Part shown: positions 34,768 to 43,811 of the stretch, one piece after another | Layout: each line of letters begins with the position of its first letter | Numbering within the stretch: position 1 is the first letter of the stretch | Source of the DNA: Campylobacter jejuni | GTDB taxonomy: Bacteria; Campylobacterota; Campylobacteria; Campylobacterales; Campylobacteraceae | Reading direction: 5' to 3' | DNA: 64,000 nt | Assembly: GCF_001457695.1 (NCBI RefSeq) | Contig: NZ_LN831025.1 | Coordinates: 1,488,001 to 1,552,000 of the forward strand | Notes under the pieces: generated by a model | Database searches by the model: none | What the model was told of the DNA's origin: nothing | The model's input: only the letters and a program-made list of their open reading frames with translations | Made by a program: the position numbers and the translations under genes

Positions 34768-37700
34768 TCAGCTTTCAACCTCATTGCTATAATCAGCCAT
34801 AGCGATACGCTTAAGCTGTCTATAGCGACGTTGAGCGTCTTTTTTATTGCGTTCAAAAAGCTCAGCAGCGTGTTCAGGATTTGCTTTTTTAAGTGAATTA
34901 TAACGCACTTCATTCATTAAAAATTGCTCATATAAATCCCAATCAGGCTCTTTTCCTGTTAGAGTTAAAGGATTTTTTCCTTGCTCTTCTAAACGAGGAT
35001 CAAAGGTATAAAGTGGCCAATAACCACATTTTGTAGCAAGCTCACCTTGCTCTCCTGAGTAACCAAGCCCACCTTTAATACCATGAGCTATACAAGGAGA
35101 ATAACAAATCACCAAAGATGGTCCATCATAGGCCTCAGCTGCAGTGATAGCTTTGATAAGATGAGTATAATTTGCCGTTGAATTTACTTGTGCTACAAAA
35201 ATATAGCCATAAGTCATAGCAATTTGACCTAGATCTTTTTTCTGTATAGGTTTACCTGCTGCTGCAAACTGTGCTACAGCTCCTGTTCTAGAAGATTTTG
35301 AACTTTGACCGCCTGTATTAGAATAAACTTCTGTATCAAGCACTAAAATATTTACATTTTCTCCACTTGCTAAAACATGATCAAGTCCGCCATAGCCTAT
35401 ATCATAAGCCCAACCATCACCACCAAAAATCCAGTGAGATTTTTTACTTAAATACTGTTTAAGCTCTAATATATCTTGCACCGCTTTAATATTTTTATTT
35501 TGCTCTAAAATAGGGATCATTTTATCTTTAATTTCCACAGACATAGCACCATTGTCTTTATTTGCAATCCAATCTTTAAAAAGGGCTGATAAAGCATTTG
35601 GAACTTCTTGCATGCTTTCATTCATGATATGTTCAATGCGGTGTCTTGTGTTTTCAGTTGCAATTTTCATGCCCAAACCAAACTCAGCATTGTCTTCAAA
35701 AAGTGAATTTCCCCAAGCAGGACCATATCCATTTTTCACACTTTTTCTATAAGGAGTTGATGGAGCTGAACCCCCATAAATAGAACTACAACCTGTCGCA
35801 TTAGCCACAATCATTCTTTCACCGAACAATCTTGTAATTAAAGTAATATAAGGAGTTTCCCCACATCCAGGACATGCTCCATGAAATTCAAATAAAGGTT
35901 GGGCAAATTGCGCTCCTTTTGTGGTTTCTTTATTTAAAATATCATCTTTATAAGTGATTTCTTTAAATAAATAATCCGCATTCTCTTGCTCACCAAAATC
36001 CATCTCTTCTTGAAGTGGTACCATAACCAAAGATTTTTCTTTAGTAGGACACTCATGAACACAAAGCTCACAGCCTGTACAATCAAGCGGAGAAACTTGA
36101 ATTTTAAAGCTTAATTTTTCTCCTTTGGTTCCTTTAGCTTCTAAAGCATGATCTTTTACACCGCGAGGTGCATTTGCCATTTCTTCATCATTGATCAAAA
36201 ATGGCCTGATAACAGCATGCGGACAAACTGAAGCACATTGATTACATTGAATACAATTTGCCTCTATCCATCTTGGCACCATAACCCCGACACCGCGTTT
36301 TTCATATTCGGTTGTGCCGTGTTCAAAACTTCCATCTTCATAACCTAAAAAGGCTGAAACAGGTAAATCATCACCCTTAGCTGCGTTCATAGGTTTTACG
36401 ATTTTTTCAACAAATTCAGTGCCTTTATAGGCATTGGTTTGTTCTTTTTCTTTAAGCTCTAAATTTTTCCAATTTGGATCCACTTCAACTTTTACAAGTC
36501 CATCAGCACCCACATCAATAGCTTTGTAATTCATTTCTACAATAGCATCGCCTTTTTTACTATAAGATTTATACGCAAGCTCTTTCATGTATTTTTGTGC
36601 GTCTTCATAAGGAATGATTTTTGCAAGTTTGAAAAAAGCTGATTGCATAATGGTATTTGTACGATTTCCCAAACCTATATCACGAGCTAGTTTGGTTGCA
36701 TTGATGATATAAAAATTTACTTCTTTTTCAGCTAAAGTTTTCTTTACTGCATCTGGAAGTTGTCTTATGGTTTCTTCAGCATTCCAAATACTATTTAAAA
36801 GGAAAGTTCCTCCTTTACGAATTCCTGCTAAAACATCATAAATTTCCAAATAAGCCGCTACCGAACAAGCGATAAAATGCGGAGTTGAAACAAGATAAGT
36901 TGAACGGATAGGTTTTTTAGAAAATCTTAAATGGCTTCTTGTATAACCCCCTGATTTTTTAGAATCATAAGCAAAATAAGCTTGAGCGTAAAAATCCGTT
37001 TTATCCCCGATAATTTTAATCGAGTTTTTATTTGCACCCACAGTTCCATCAGCACCAAGTCCGTAAAATAAACATTCGATCGTACTTTCATCTCCAAGTG
37101 AAATTTTCTCTCCAGTACTCAGTGAAGTATGAGTTACATCATCAACTATACCTACAGTAAAGCCATCTTTTGGATTATCAAGTTTAAGATTTTCAAATAC
37201 TGCTATCATTTGAGCAGGATCAACATCCTTTGAAGAAAGTCCGTATCTTCCACCTACTATAACAGGAGCATTTTCTCTTCCATAGAAAGCTGATTTTACA
37301 TCAAGATAAAGTGGCTCCCCAAGACTTCCTGGTTCTTTGGTTCTATCTAAAACTGCGATTTTTTTCACTGATTTTGGCATAACATCAAAGAAATATTTTA
37401 AACTAAATGGACGATAAAGATAAACTTTTAAAATCCCTACCTTTTCACCCTTGGCATTAAGATAGTCCACCACTTCTTCAAGTGCTTGAGTTACAGAACC
37501 CATAGCAACAATCACACACTCTGGCTCTTTGTGACCATAATAAGTGAATGGCTTATATTCTCTACCTGTAATTTTTGAAATTTCTTGCATATATTCATTA
37601 ACAACATCAGGTAAAGCATCATAAAAACGATTGCTTACTTCTCTAGTTTGAAAATAAATATCATCATTTTGTGCTGTTCCACGTGTTTTTGGATTTTCTG

Positions 37701-38328
37701 GATTTAAAGCATTATTTCTAAATTCAAGCAAAGCTTCTCTATCCAATAATCTATCAAAATGCGCATAATCCATTACTTCAACTTTTTGAATTTCATGGCT
37801 TGTTCTAAAACCATCAAAAAAATGTAAAAATGGTACTCTTCCCTTAATTGCAGCTAAATGTGCTACACCAGCTAAGTCCATGGTTTCTTGCACAGAATGC
37901 GAACAAAGCATAGCAAAACCAATTTGTCTTGCCGCATAAATATCTTGATGATCACCAAAGATAGACAAAGATTGAGCAGCCAAAGAACGCGCTGCTACAT
38001 GGATTACACAGGGGAGTAATTGACCTGCTATTTTATACATATTTGGAATTTTAAGGAGTAATCCTTGAGAAGCTGTATAAGTTGTAGTCAAAGCCCCAAC
38101 CTGTAAAGATCCATGCACACTACCTGCAGCTCCTGCTTCACTTTGCATTTCTACGATTTTTACAGGAACTCCAAAAAGATTTTTTTTACCTGCAGCTGCC
38201 CACATATCGGTATAATCAGCCATAGGAGAACTAGGTGTAATAGGATAAATTCCAGCAACTTCAGTAAAAGCATACGCAGCGTATGCAGCAGCCTCATTTC
38301 CGTCCATAGTTTTCATAATTTTACCCAT
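34768..38328 (-). CDS. Pyruvate:flavodoxin/ferredoxin oxidoreductase
   Basis: A 1186-residue single-chain enzyme with all domains in order. The pyruvate-binding region (AYAFTEVAGIYPITPSSPMA) is N-terminal, the gamma-type domain is at about 420-620, two 4Fe-4S clusters are in CIQCNQCASVCPHA and CTGCELCVHECP (about 690-755), and the TPP-binding part has GGDGWAYDIGYGGLDHV and EVYSNTGGQSSK. It oxidises pyruvate to acetyl-CoA and reduces flavodoxin, the only such route in this group since pyruvate dehydrogenase is absent. Analogue of Cj1476c. Monocistronic by spacing. Confidence 0.96.
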   Translation of the reverse strand: MGKIMKTMDGNEAAAYAAYAFTEVAGIYPITPSSPMADYTDMWAAAGKKNLFGVPVKIVEMQSEAGAAGSVHGSLQVGALTTTYTASQGLLLKIPNMYKIAGQLLPCVIHVAARSLAAQSLSIFGDHQDIYAARQIGFAMLCSHSVQETMDLAGVAHLAAIKGRVPFLHFFDGFRTSHEIQKVEVMDYAHFDRLLDREALLEFRNNALNPENPKTRGTAQNDDIYFQTREVSNRFYDALPDVVNEYMQEISKITGREYKPFTYYGHKEPECVIVAMGSVTQALEEVVDYLNAKGEKVGILKVYLYRPFSLKYFFDVMPKSVKKIAVLDRTKEPGSLGEPLYLDVKSAFYGRENAPVIVGGRYGLSSKDVDPAQMIAVFENLKLDNPKDGFTVGIVDDVTHTSLSTGEKISLGDESTIECLFYGLGADGTVGANKNSIKIIGDKTDFYAQAYFAYDSKKSGGYTRSHLRFSKKPIRSTYLVSTPHFIACSVAAYLEIYDVLAGIRKGGTFLLNSIWNAEETIRQLPDAVKKTLAEKEVNFYIINATKLARDIGLGNRTNTIMQSAFFKLAKIIPYEDAQKYMKELAYKSYSKKGDAIVEMNYKAIDVGADGLVKVEVDPNWKNLELKEKEQTNAYKGTEFVEKIVKPMNAAKGDDLPVSAFLGYEDGSFEHGTTEYEKRGVGVMVPRWIEANCIQCNQCASVCPHAVIRPFLINDEEMANAPRGVKDHALEAKGTKGEKLSFKIQVSPLDCTGCELCVHECPTKEKSLVMVPLQEEMDFGEQENADYLFKEITYKDDILNKETTKGAQFAQPLFEFHGACPGCGETPYITLITRLFGERMIVANATGCSSIYGGSAPSTPYRKSVKNGYGPAWGNSLFEDNAEFGLGMKIATENTRHRIEHIMNESMQEVPNALSALFKDWIANKDNGAMSVEIKDKMIPILEQNKNIKAVQDILELKQYLSKKSHWIFGGDGWAYDIGYGGLDHVLASGENVNILVLDTEVYSNTGGQSSKSSRTGAVAQFAAAGKPIQKKDLGQIAMTYGYIFVAQVNSTANYTHLIKAITAAEAYDGPSLVICYSPCIAHGIKGGLGYSGEQGELATKCGYWPLYTFDPRLEEQGKNPLTLTGKEPDWDLYEQFLMNEVRYNSLKKANPEHAAELFERNKKDAQRRYRQLKRIAMADYSNEVES

Positions 38329-38420
38329 TGAGACCTTCCTTTATATTGATAATTTTTATAATTTTTTAGCTATCAATTTACTATAAATTCTCTTAAAAGG
38401 CGTTTAACGAAAACTTGAAA

Positions 38421-39062
38421 TTAGTTTAATCTAGCTATATAATTAACAGCCTCATATGCGTTTAAAAATACCATAGAATGGGTTTTTAATTCATTTTCAT
38501 TGCCATAGCCACAAGTTAAGGTCAAAGGAGTGATATTAGCAGAAATTGCAGCTTGAATATCTAATATTGTATCGCCTATCATATAGGCATTTTCTTGAGT
38601 TTTATTGAGTCTTTTTAAGGCTAAAATTATAGGTTCGGAACTTGGCTTTGGATTTGTGACATCTTCAAGAGTAATTAAAGTTTTAAAGAATTTTTTAACT
38701 CCCAAATAATCAAGTAAAATCGGAGTAAATTTACCTCCTTTTGTTGTAACTATACCAAGATCTGCAATTTCGTTTCCAAGTTCTAATGCTTCTTTTGCTT
38801 TAGGCAAAAGAGTGGTTTGTTCTAAATAAATTTGTGCATAAATTTCACGATAAGCTAATACAAATTCTTTACTTAAATTTACTTTATCTGGATAAAGCAT
38901 TCTAAACATTTGTTCTAAAGGATAACCTATGAGATTTTTGATTTCTTCATTATTTTTAGAAGTTAATCCAAGGGCTTTAAAAGCTCCTTGGAAAGAATTT
39001 AAAATAGCATCAGTAGAATCAATTAAAGTGCCATCTAAATCAAATAAAATAGTTTTATTCAT
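38421..39062 (-). CDS. HAD-family phosphatase (phosphoglycolate phosphatase-like)
   Basis: A 213-residue HAD hydrolase: motif I ILFDLDGTLIDSTDAI, motif II IVTTKGGKF, motif III KPSSEP and motif IV MIGDTILDIQAA, with a helical C1 cap at about residues 20-85. It resembles phosphoglycolate phosphatases (Gph), but the substrate is not fixed by sequence. Its start shares one base with the cadF stop at 39062, so it is coupled to cadF. Analogue of Cj1477c. Confidence 0.9.
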   Translation of the reverse strand: MNKTILFDLDGTLIDSTDAILNSFQGAFKALGLTSKNNEEIKNLIGYPLEQMFRMLYPDKVNLSKEFVLAYREIYAQIYLEQTTLLPKAKEALELGNEIADLGIVTTKGGKFTPILLDYLGVKKFFKTLITLEDVTNPKPSSEPIILALKRLNKTQENAYMIGDTILDIQAAISANITPLTLTCGYGNENELKTHSMVFLNAYEAVNYIARLN

Positions 39063-40021
39063 TATCTTAAAATAAATTTAGCATCCACTCTTCTATTATC
39101 CGCTCTACCTTCTTTAGTGTCATTGCTTGAGCGAGGATTATCTTGACCATAACCTACTGTTTTGATGCGACTTTTTTCTACACCATATTTTTCAAGTTCA
39201 TTAGCAACACTTTTAGCACGTCTTTCAGAAAGCTTTTGATTATAAGCTCTTGAACCGATATTATCTGTATGTCCTTCAAGAATAGTATCATATCTTTCAT
39301 TTTCATCTAAAACTTTTGCAATTTCTTTGATTTTTTCTTGAAAAGTTGGATTTATAGTAGTTTTATCAAAACCAAAATGACCTTCCAAAGAAATAGTTTT
39401 TTCGCAACCATTTTCATCTAACAAAGCACCTTCTCTTGGTTCTACAGGACATTTTGCTTGTGGAGCTGGACGAGTATCAGCAACTTCTTCTACAGCTTTT
39501 TCCTTTTTGCTACCAAAACCAAAACTAATACCTAAAGTTGAAACCCAATTATGGTTTGCATGATTGAAATTAATTTGATCTCTAGTTTCAAGTCTTAAAG
39601 CCAAAGAATCACTAAGACGGAATTTTACACCCGCACCATAATGTCCAAATCCACCGCTTTTATTATCATAAGCAGCATTTGAAAAATCCTCATATCCTCC
39701 ACCTGCTAAACCATAAAAATAAAATTTCTCACCCACATCAATACCTTTAATAGCACTCAAATAAGTTCTTGTAATATCTGTAGTTTTATTTGTATTTGTA
39801 TATTTAACATCAGAATAATGCTCTAAGCCAAATTCTAATTGATCAAGCCAAAAATCGTCAAAATGATAACCAAGTCTAACACCTGGTGCATAACGATTAT
39901 CCATATCTAAATTACCTTCAAAGTAATTATAGTTTAAAGTTGGAGTGATTTCAAATTTTACATTGTTATCAGCACCGAATAAAACACTTGCCAAACCTAA
40001 ACATAATAATATTTTTTTCAT
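39062..40021 (-). CDS. cadF: Fibronectin-binding outer membrane protein CadF
   Basis: The frame extends to 40036, but the ATG at 40021 ([19 protein letters not shown]) has the ribosome site AAAGG and gives the usual 319 residues. An N-terminal OmpA-like beta-barrel has FRLS at residues 134-137, the reported fibronectin-binding segment. A C-terminal OmpA peptidoglycan-binding domain follows ([20 protein letters not shown]). No insertion of the C. coli type is present, supporting C. jejuni. It is an adhesin for host cells. Candidate promoter at 40068. Analogue of Cj1478c. Confidence 0.97.
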
Positions 40022-40067
40022 AGAAAAACCTTTCATTGTGTTATAAAATAAAAATTTAAATTTTGCA

Positions 40068-40073
40068 ATTATA
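40068..40073 (-). promoter_or_regulatory. Candidate -10 box of cadF
   Basis: On the minus strand TATAAT (TTATGTTATAATTGC) lies about 47 nt upstream of the cadF ATG at 40021, inside the AT-rich gap after the ribosomal terminator. Confidence 0.6.
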
Positions 40074-40120
40074 ACATAAATGATAGAAAAAAGGATGAGT
40101 TTTATAAAAAATTGTAGAAA

Positions 40121-40137
40121 GGTGGGAAAATCCCACC
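40121..40137 (-). terminator. Rho-independent terminator of rplM-rpsI
   Basis: GGTGGGA-AAA-TCCCACC makes a 7-bp stem with a 3-nt loop, 8 nt after the rpsI stop; on the minus strand it is followed by TTTCTACAATTTTTT. Confidence 0.8.
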
Positions 40138-40144
40138 AAAAATA

Positions 40145-40534
40145 TTAACGTTTAGAGAATTGTGGGCTTCTTCTTGCTTTGCGGCGTCCGTATTTTTTAC
40201 GCTCAACAGTTCTACTATCTCTAGTAAGAAGTCCTTTAGGTTTTAATAAGGCTCTAAAATCAGCATCCATAGCTGCTAAAGCTCTTGAAATTCCATGTCT
40301 TAAAGCTTCAGCTTGAGCACTATAACCCCCGCCTAAAGTGGTTGCTTTAATATCCATTGAAGTTTCTTGTTTAGTCACAAGTAAAGGTTGAACCACTTTA
40401 AGCTTAATCGCCTCGTGTCCACCAAGCCAAGTGTTTAAATCAACTCCATTAACACTAATTTTACCACTACCTGGTTTTACCCATACCTTTGCGATAGCAG
40501 TTTTTCTCTTACCTGTTGCGTATGTTGTTGCCAT
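40145..40534 (-). CDS. rpsI: 30S ribosomal protein S9
   Basis: A 129-residue S9: [39 protein letters not shown] and the basic C-terminal tail ending [17 protein letters not shown], whose last residues reach the P-site tRNA. It lies 2 nt after rplM, the usual rplM-rpsI pair. Analogue of Cj1479c. Confidence 0.98.
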
Positions 40535-40536
40535 GA

Positions 40537-40962
40537 TTATTTTCCTTCTTTAGCAATTTGTGCAGTGTGTGGGTGCTCACTACCCGCATAGATTTTTAAT
40601 TTTTTAAGCATAGCTCTGCCCAAATTTGTTTTAGGAAGCATACCTCTAACTGCTAATTTATATAATTTTGCAGGATTTTTTTCAAGTAAATCACCAAATT
40701 TTTCGCTTTTTACACTTCCAAAATATCCTGAATGTCTATGATAAAGCTTATCTTCTGCTTTATTAGCACCTGTAAATACAGCTTTTGAAGCATTGATGAT
40801 AATTACATAATCACCACAATCAACATTTGGAGTAAAGCAAGGCTTGTTTTTACCTCTCAAAATTGTTGCTACTTCAGTTAAAAGACGACCAAAGCGTTTG
40901 CCTTCTGCGTCTAAAACAATCCATTCTCGTTTTACTTCGTTTGGCTTTGTTATCTTTGTCAT
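40537..40962 (-). CDS. rplM: 50S ribosomal protein L13
   Basis: The frame extends to 40980, but the ATG at 40962 ([20 protein letters not shown]) has the ribosome site AAAGG and gives the normal 141 residues. L13 hallmarks are [29 protein letters not shown] and [20 protein letters not shown]. First gene of rplM-rpsI. Analogue of Cj1480c. Confidence 0.97.
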
Positions 40963-41045
40963 AATTTTTACCTTTGCCAAAAATTTAAAATGTGATTGTA
41001 TAAAAAATAATATTAATTTTTACTTAATTTAAGTAAAAATAAAGT

Positions 41046-43811
41046 TTATATTTCCAAAATTTGAATTTCATTTTCCAAACAATAAACTATAAAAGCACGT
41101 ACTTTATCTTTTTTCAAAATTTCACCAATGGCGATCTTATAAGTTCTTACCTGCTCTTTATGTTTATCTTGCATAGCAAGACCTGTTTTATAATCAATTA
41201 TAAAAGTTTCTTCATCTTTTAAGGCAAGCAAGTCTAATTGTTTAATTTCTGCATTAAAACTCAAAGCTTGTTCTTTTAAAAGCTTTCCATCACCAATCAA
41301 ATTTTGAAATTGAGTATTTTTAAGTAAAATTTCAATTCTTTTAAAAAGCTTTTCAAAATCACTCTCATCCAAAAAATGTCTAAATTTGCTCTTGCATCTT
41401 TGAGTAAGTATTTGAAAATTTTCACCCTTAGGAAGTTTTAAATTTTGCATAAAAAAGTGAAAAGCATTTCCAAAATATAGCTCTTTACTATCAAGCCTTT
41501 CTTCACTTTGAATTTCTTGCGAGGTAATTTTTTCAAATTTTTGTAAAGCTTGAATACTTTCTTTTTTAACACTTAAAATTTGTTCTTTGCTTTCTAAAAA
41601 ACCTCTCTCTTGAGAGTGTATATTTAAAAATCCCCCCTTAAAATAACTTGGATAATTTCCATTTACACTTTCTTCGTTTCTTTTTATGATAATCAAACTT
41701 TCCTTAGCTCTTGTAAAAGCCACATAAAGTTTATTAATATCATCTTCATAATTTGCTCTTGTAATATTTTCTTTAAAAAGAGTATAAATAGGCTCTTTAG
41801 TAAGCTCTCGAATTTTATCTTTAATATGGAGTTGCCAACCTTGATTAATATCATATTCAAGCATGATATCTTCATTGTTTGAATTGTTTTTAGATAAACT
41901 ATCAAGTAAAATCACATGATCAAATTCCAAACCCTTAGATTTATGCACACTCATAATACTAATTCCCATATTTTGTTCGCTTACTATTTTCAAAGCACAA
42001 GGCTCAAATAAAAGCTTTAAAAAATTCTCCTTAGTTTTAGCATATTCGATAAATTGTATTAAAGCGATATCATTTAAATCAAGTTTTAATTCTTTTATTA
42101 AAAAAAGTACATTTTCCATAGCATTTTTTGAAAAATCAAGGGTAATTTTTCTGGGCTCAAAACCTAAAAGTTCCTTTAAAAATACCAAGTAAAACTCATC
42201 ACCAAAAATACAATATTTAGCATATTCTAAAACAAGTCTTACACTTGCTTTATTTTCAAGTAAAACATTGCTTTGAGTAAATGCAGGAATATTTTGCTCT
42301 CTTAAAAAATCCAAAACCATATCTGCATCGCTATTTTTCCAACACAAAATACAAATATCATCATAAGAAATATTTTTAGATCTTAAAAAATTAATTTGCT
42401 CAAATAAAGTTTCTAAAGTCTTTTCCTTAATTTCTTGGGCTTGGTTTTTAACCTTTTGTTCCTTAGACTCCACAATACGCACAAAACCGCCTTTTTTACT
42501 TTCTAAGGCAAATTGTTCTTTATAATCTTTGATTTTTTCTTTAAAAGTTTCATTAACAAAATCAACCAAAAGCTCTTTAGAACGATAATTAGTATTTAAA
42601 TTATCACTTTTAATTTGACTAAATTCTTGTTTTAACAAATCAAATAATTCTTTTTTTCCTTTACGAAAGCGATAAATACTTTGTTTTTTATCTCCTACAT
42701 AAAAAAAAGTGCGATTTTTCTTAACCCCTTCTCCTGAAACAAGCTCAGCGATCAAAGGGCGTAAAATTTGATATTGGATCACGCTTGTATCTTGAAATTC
42801 ATCAATAAGCAAATGCGAAATAAAACCATCTAAACGAAAATAAATCATATCCTTAAATTCACTGGTTATTAACTCATAAACTTTTTTACTCACATCTTGG
42901 AAATTTAAGGTATTTTTATCTTTATGAAATATATTTTTAGCTTCACTATAATGATTTAAAAGATTCATTAAATTAGCAATTTTATAATTTTCAAGCTCTA
43001 TAGCATAAGTATTTAAAGCATTTATAAGCTCCATTCTCTTTGCGCTAAAATGCAAGTTAGTGCTTTCTAAATCTTGCAAATATTTTGTACTTTCAAATTT
43101 TATCATAAAGCTTGATTGCATAAACACGGATAAATCTAAAACTTCGCTTTTAAAATTGTCACACAAATTTTTATAATTTTTTACATGAGTAAGACCCAAA
43201 CAATAACTTCTTAACTCACTATAAGCTTTATTGATATAAGCTTTAGATGGATTTGGAATTTTAGGACGATTTTGAAAATAAGCATTCTCATAAAATTTTT
43301 CAAGCTCGTTAAAAAAATTTTCTTTCTCATCAACTAAATTAATATAATAAGCCAAATCTTTTAATTCATCTTTTTTAAGAAGTTTTAAAAAAATCTCTCT
43401 TACATCAAGTCTCTCTTCACTCATTGTAAAATCACTACTTAAGCCCAAATTTAAAGCAAAAACACGCAAAATTTTTCCGAAAAAAGCATCAAAAGTACTG
43501 ATTTTTAACTCTGTTCTTAAAAATTCTTCTTTTTTAGCATCTCTTAAAGAAATAAGCTCTTCTTTATCTTTATCTAAAAGCTTGCAAAGTTCATTGCATT
43601 CACTGGTTTTATTTTCTTTTTCTAAATTTAAAAAAGTCTCAATAATTCTTTTTTGCATTTCATTAGCAGCTTTTTTGGTAAAAGTCAAAGCTAAAATTTC
43701 ATTAATCCTAGCTCCTTTTAAAATAAGTGCTACAAAACGCACACTCAAAGCAAAGGTTTTTCCACTTCCCGCACTCGCTTCCAATGCCAAAAAAGGCTCA
43801 AATTGACTCAT
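41046..43811 (-). CDS. addA: AddA helicase-nuclease subunit
   Basis: A 921-residue UvrD-like helicase with a C-terminal nuclease. Walker A is LEASAGSGKTFALSV at the N-terminus, ILALTFTKKAANEMQKRI follows, the DEAD-type box is HLLIDEFQDTSV, motif V/VI are MSVHKSKGLEFDHVI and LYVAFTRAKESL, and the nuclease motif is FIIDYKTG near the end. AddAB resects double-strand breaks for RecA repair. It overlaps addB by 4 nt. Analogue of Cj1481c. Confidence 0.94.
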   Translation of the reverse strand: MSQFEPFLALEASAGSGKTFALSVRFVALILKGARINEILALTFTKKAANEMQKRIIETFLNLEKENKTSECNELCKLLDKDKEELISLRDAKKEEFLRTELKISTFDAFFGKILRVFALNLGLSSDFTMSEERLDVREIFLKLLKKDELKDLAYYINLVDEKENFFNELEKFYENAYFQNRPKIPNPSKAYINKAYSELRSYCLGLTHVKNYKNLCDNFKSEVLDLSVFMQSSFMIKFESTKYLQDLESTNLHFSAKRMELINALNTYAIELENYKIANLMNLLNHYSEAKNIFHKDKNTLNFQDVSKKVYELITSEFKDMIYFRLDGFISHLLIDEFQDTSVIQYQILRPLIAELVSGEGVKKNRTFFYVGDKKQSIYRFRKGKKELFDLLKQEFSQIKSDNLNTNYRSKELLVDFVNETFKEKIKDYKEQFALESKKGGFVRIVESKEQKVKNQAQEIKEKTLETLFEQINFLRSKNISYDDICILCWKNSDADMVLDFLREQNIPAFTQSNVLLENKASVRLVLEYAKYCIFGDEFYLVFLKELLGFEPRKITLDFSKNAMENVLFLIKELKLDLNDIALIQFIEYAKTKENFLKLLFEPCALKIVSEQNMGISIMSVHKSKGLEFDHVILLDSLSKNNSNNEDIMLEYDINQGWQLHIKDKIRELTKEPIYTLFKENITRANYEDDINKLYVAFTRAKESLIIIKRNEESVNGNYPSYFKGGFLNIHSQERGFLESKEQILSVKKESIQALQKFEKITSQEIQSEERLDSKELYFGNAFHFFMQNLKLPKGENFQILTQRCKSKFRHFLDESDFEKLFKRIEILLKNTQFQNLIGDGKLLKEQALSFNAEIKQLDLLALKDEETFIIDYKTGLAMQDKHKEQVRTYKIAIGEILKKDKVRAFIVYCLENEIQILEI

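Noticed and set aside
39062-40036. Longer CadF start at 40036
   Set aside because: The ATG at 40021 has the ribosome site and begins the signal peptide; the longer form adds five residues without a site.
41693-41905. Open frame of 70 codons inside addA
   Set aside because: Same-strand alternate frame within the helicase gene, without family features.
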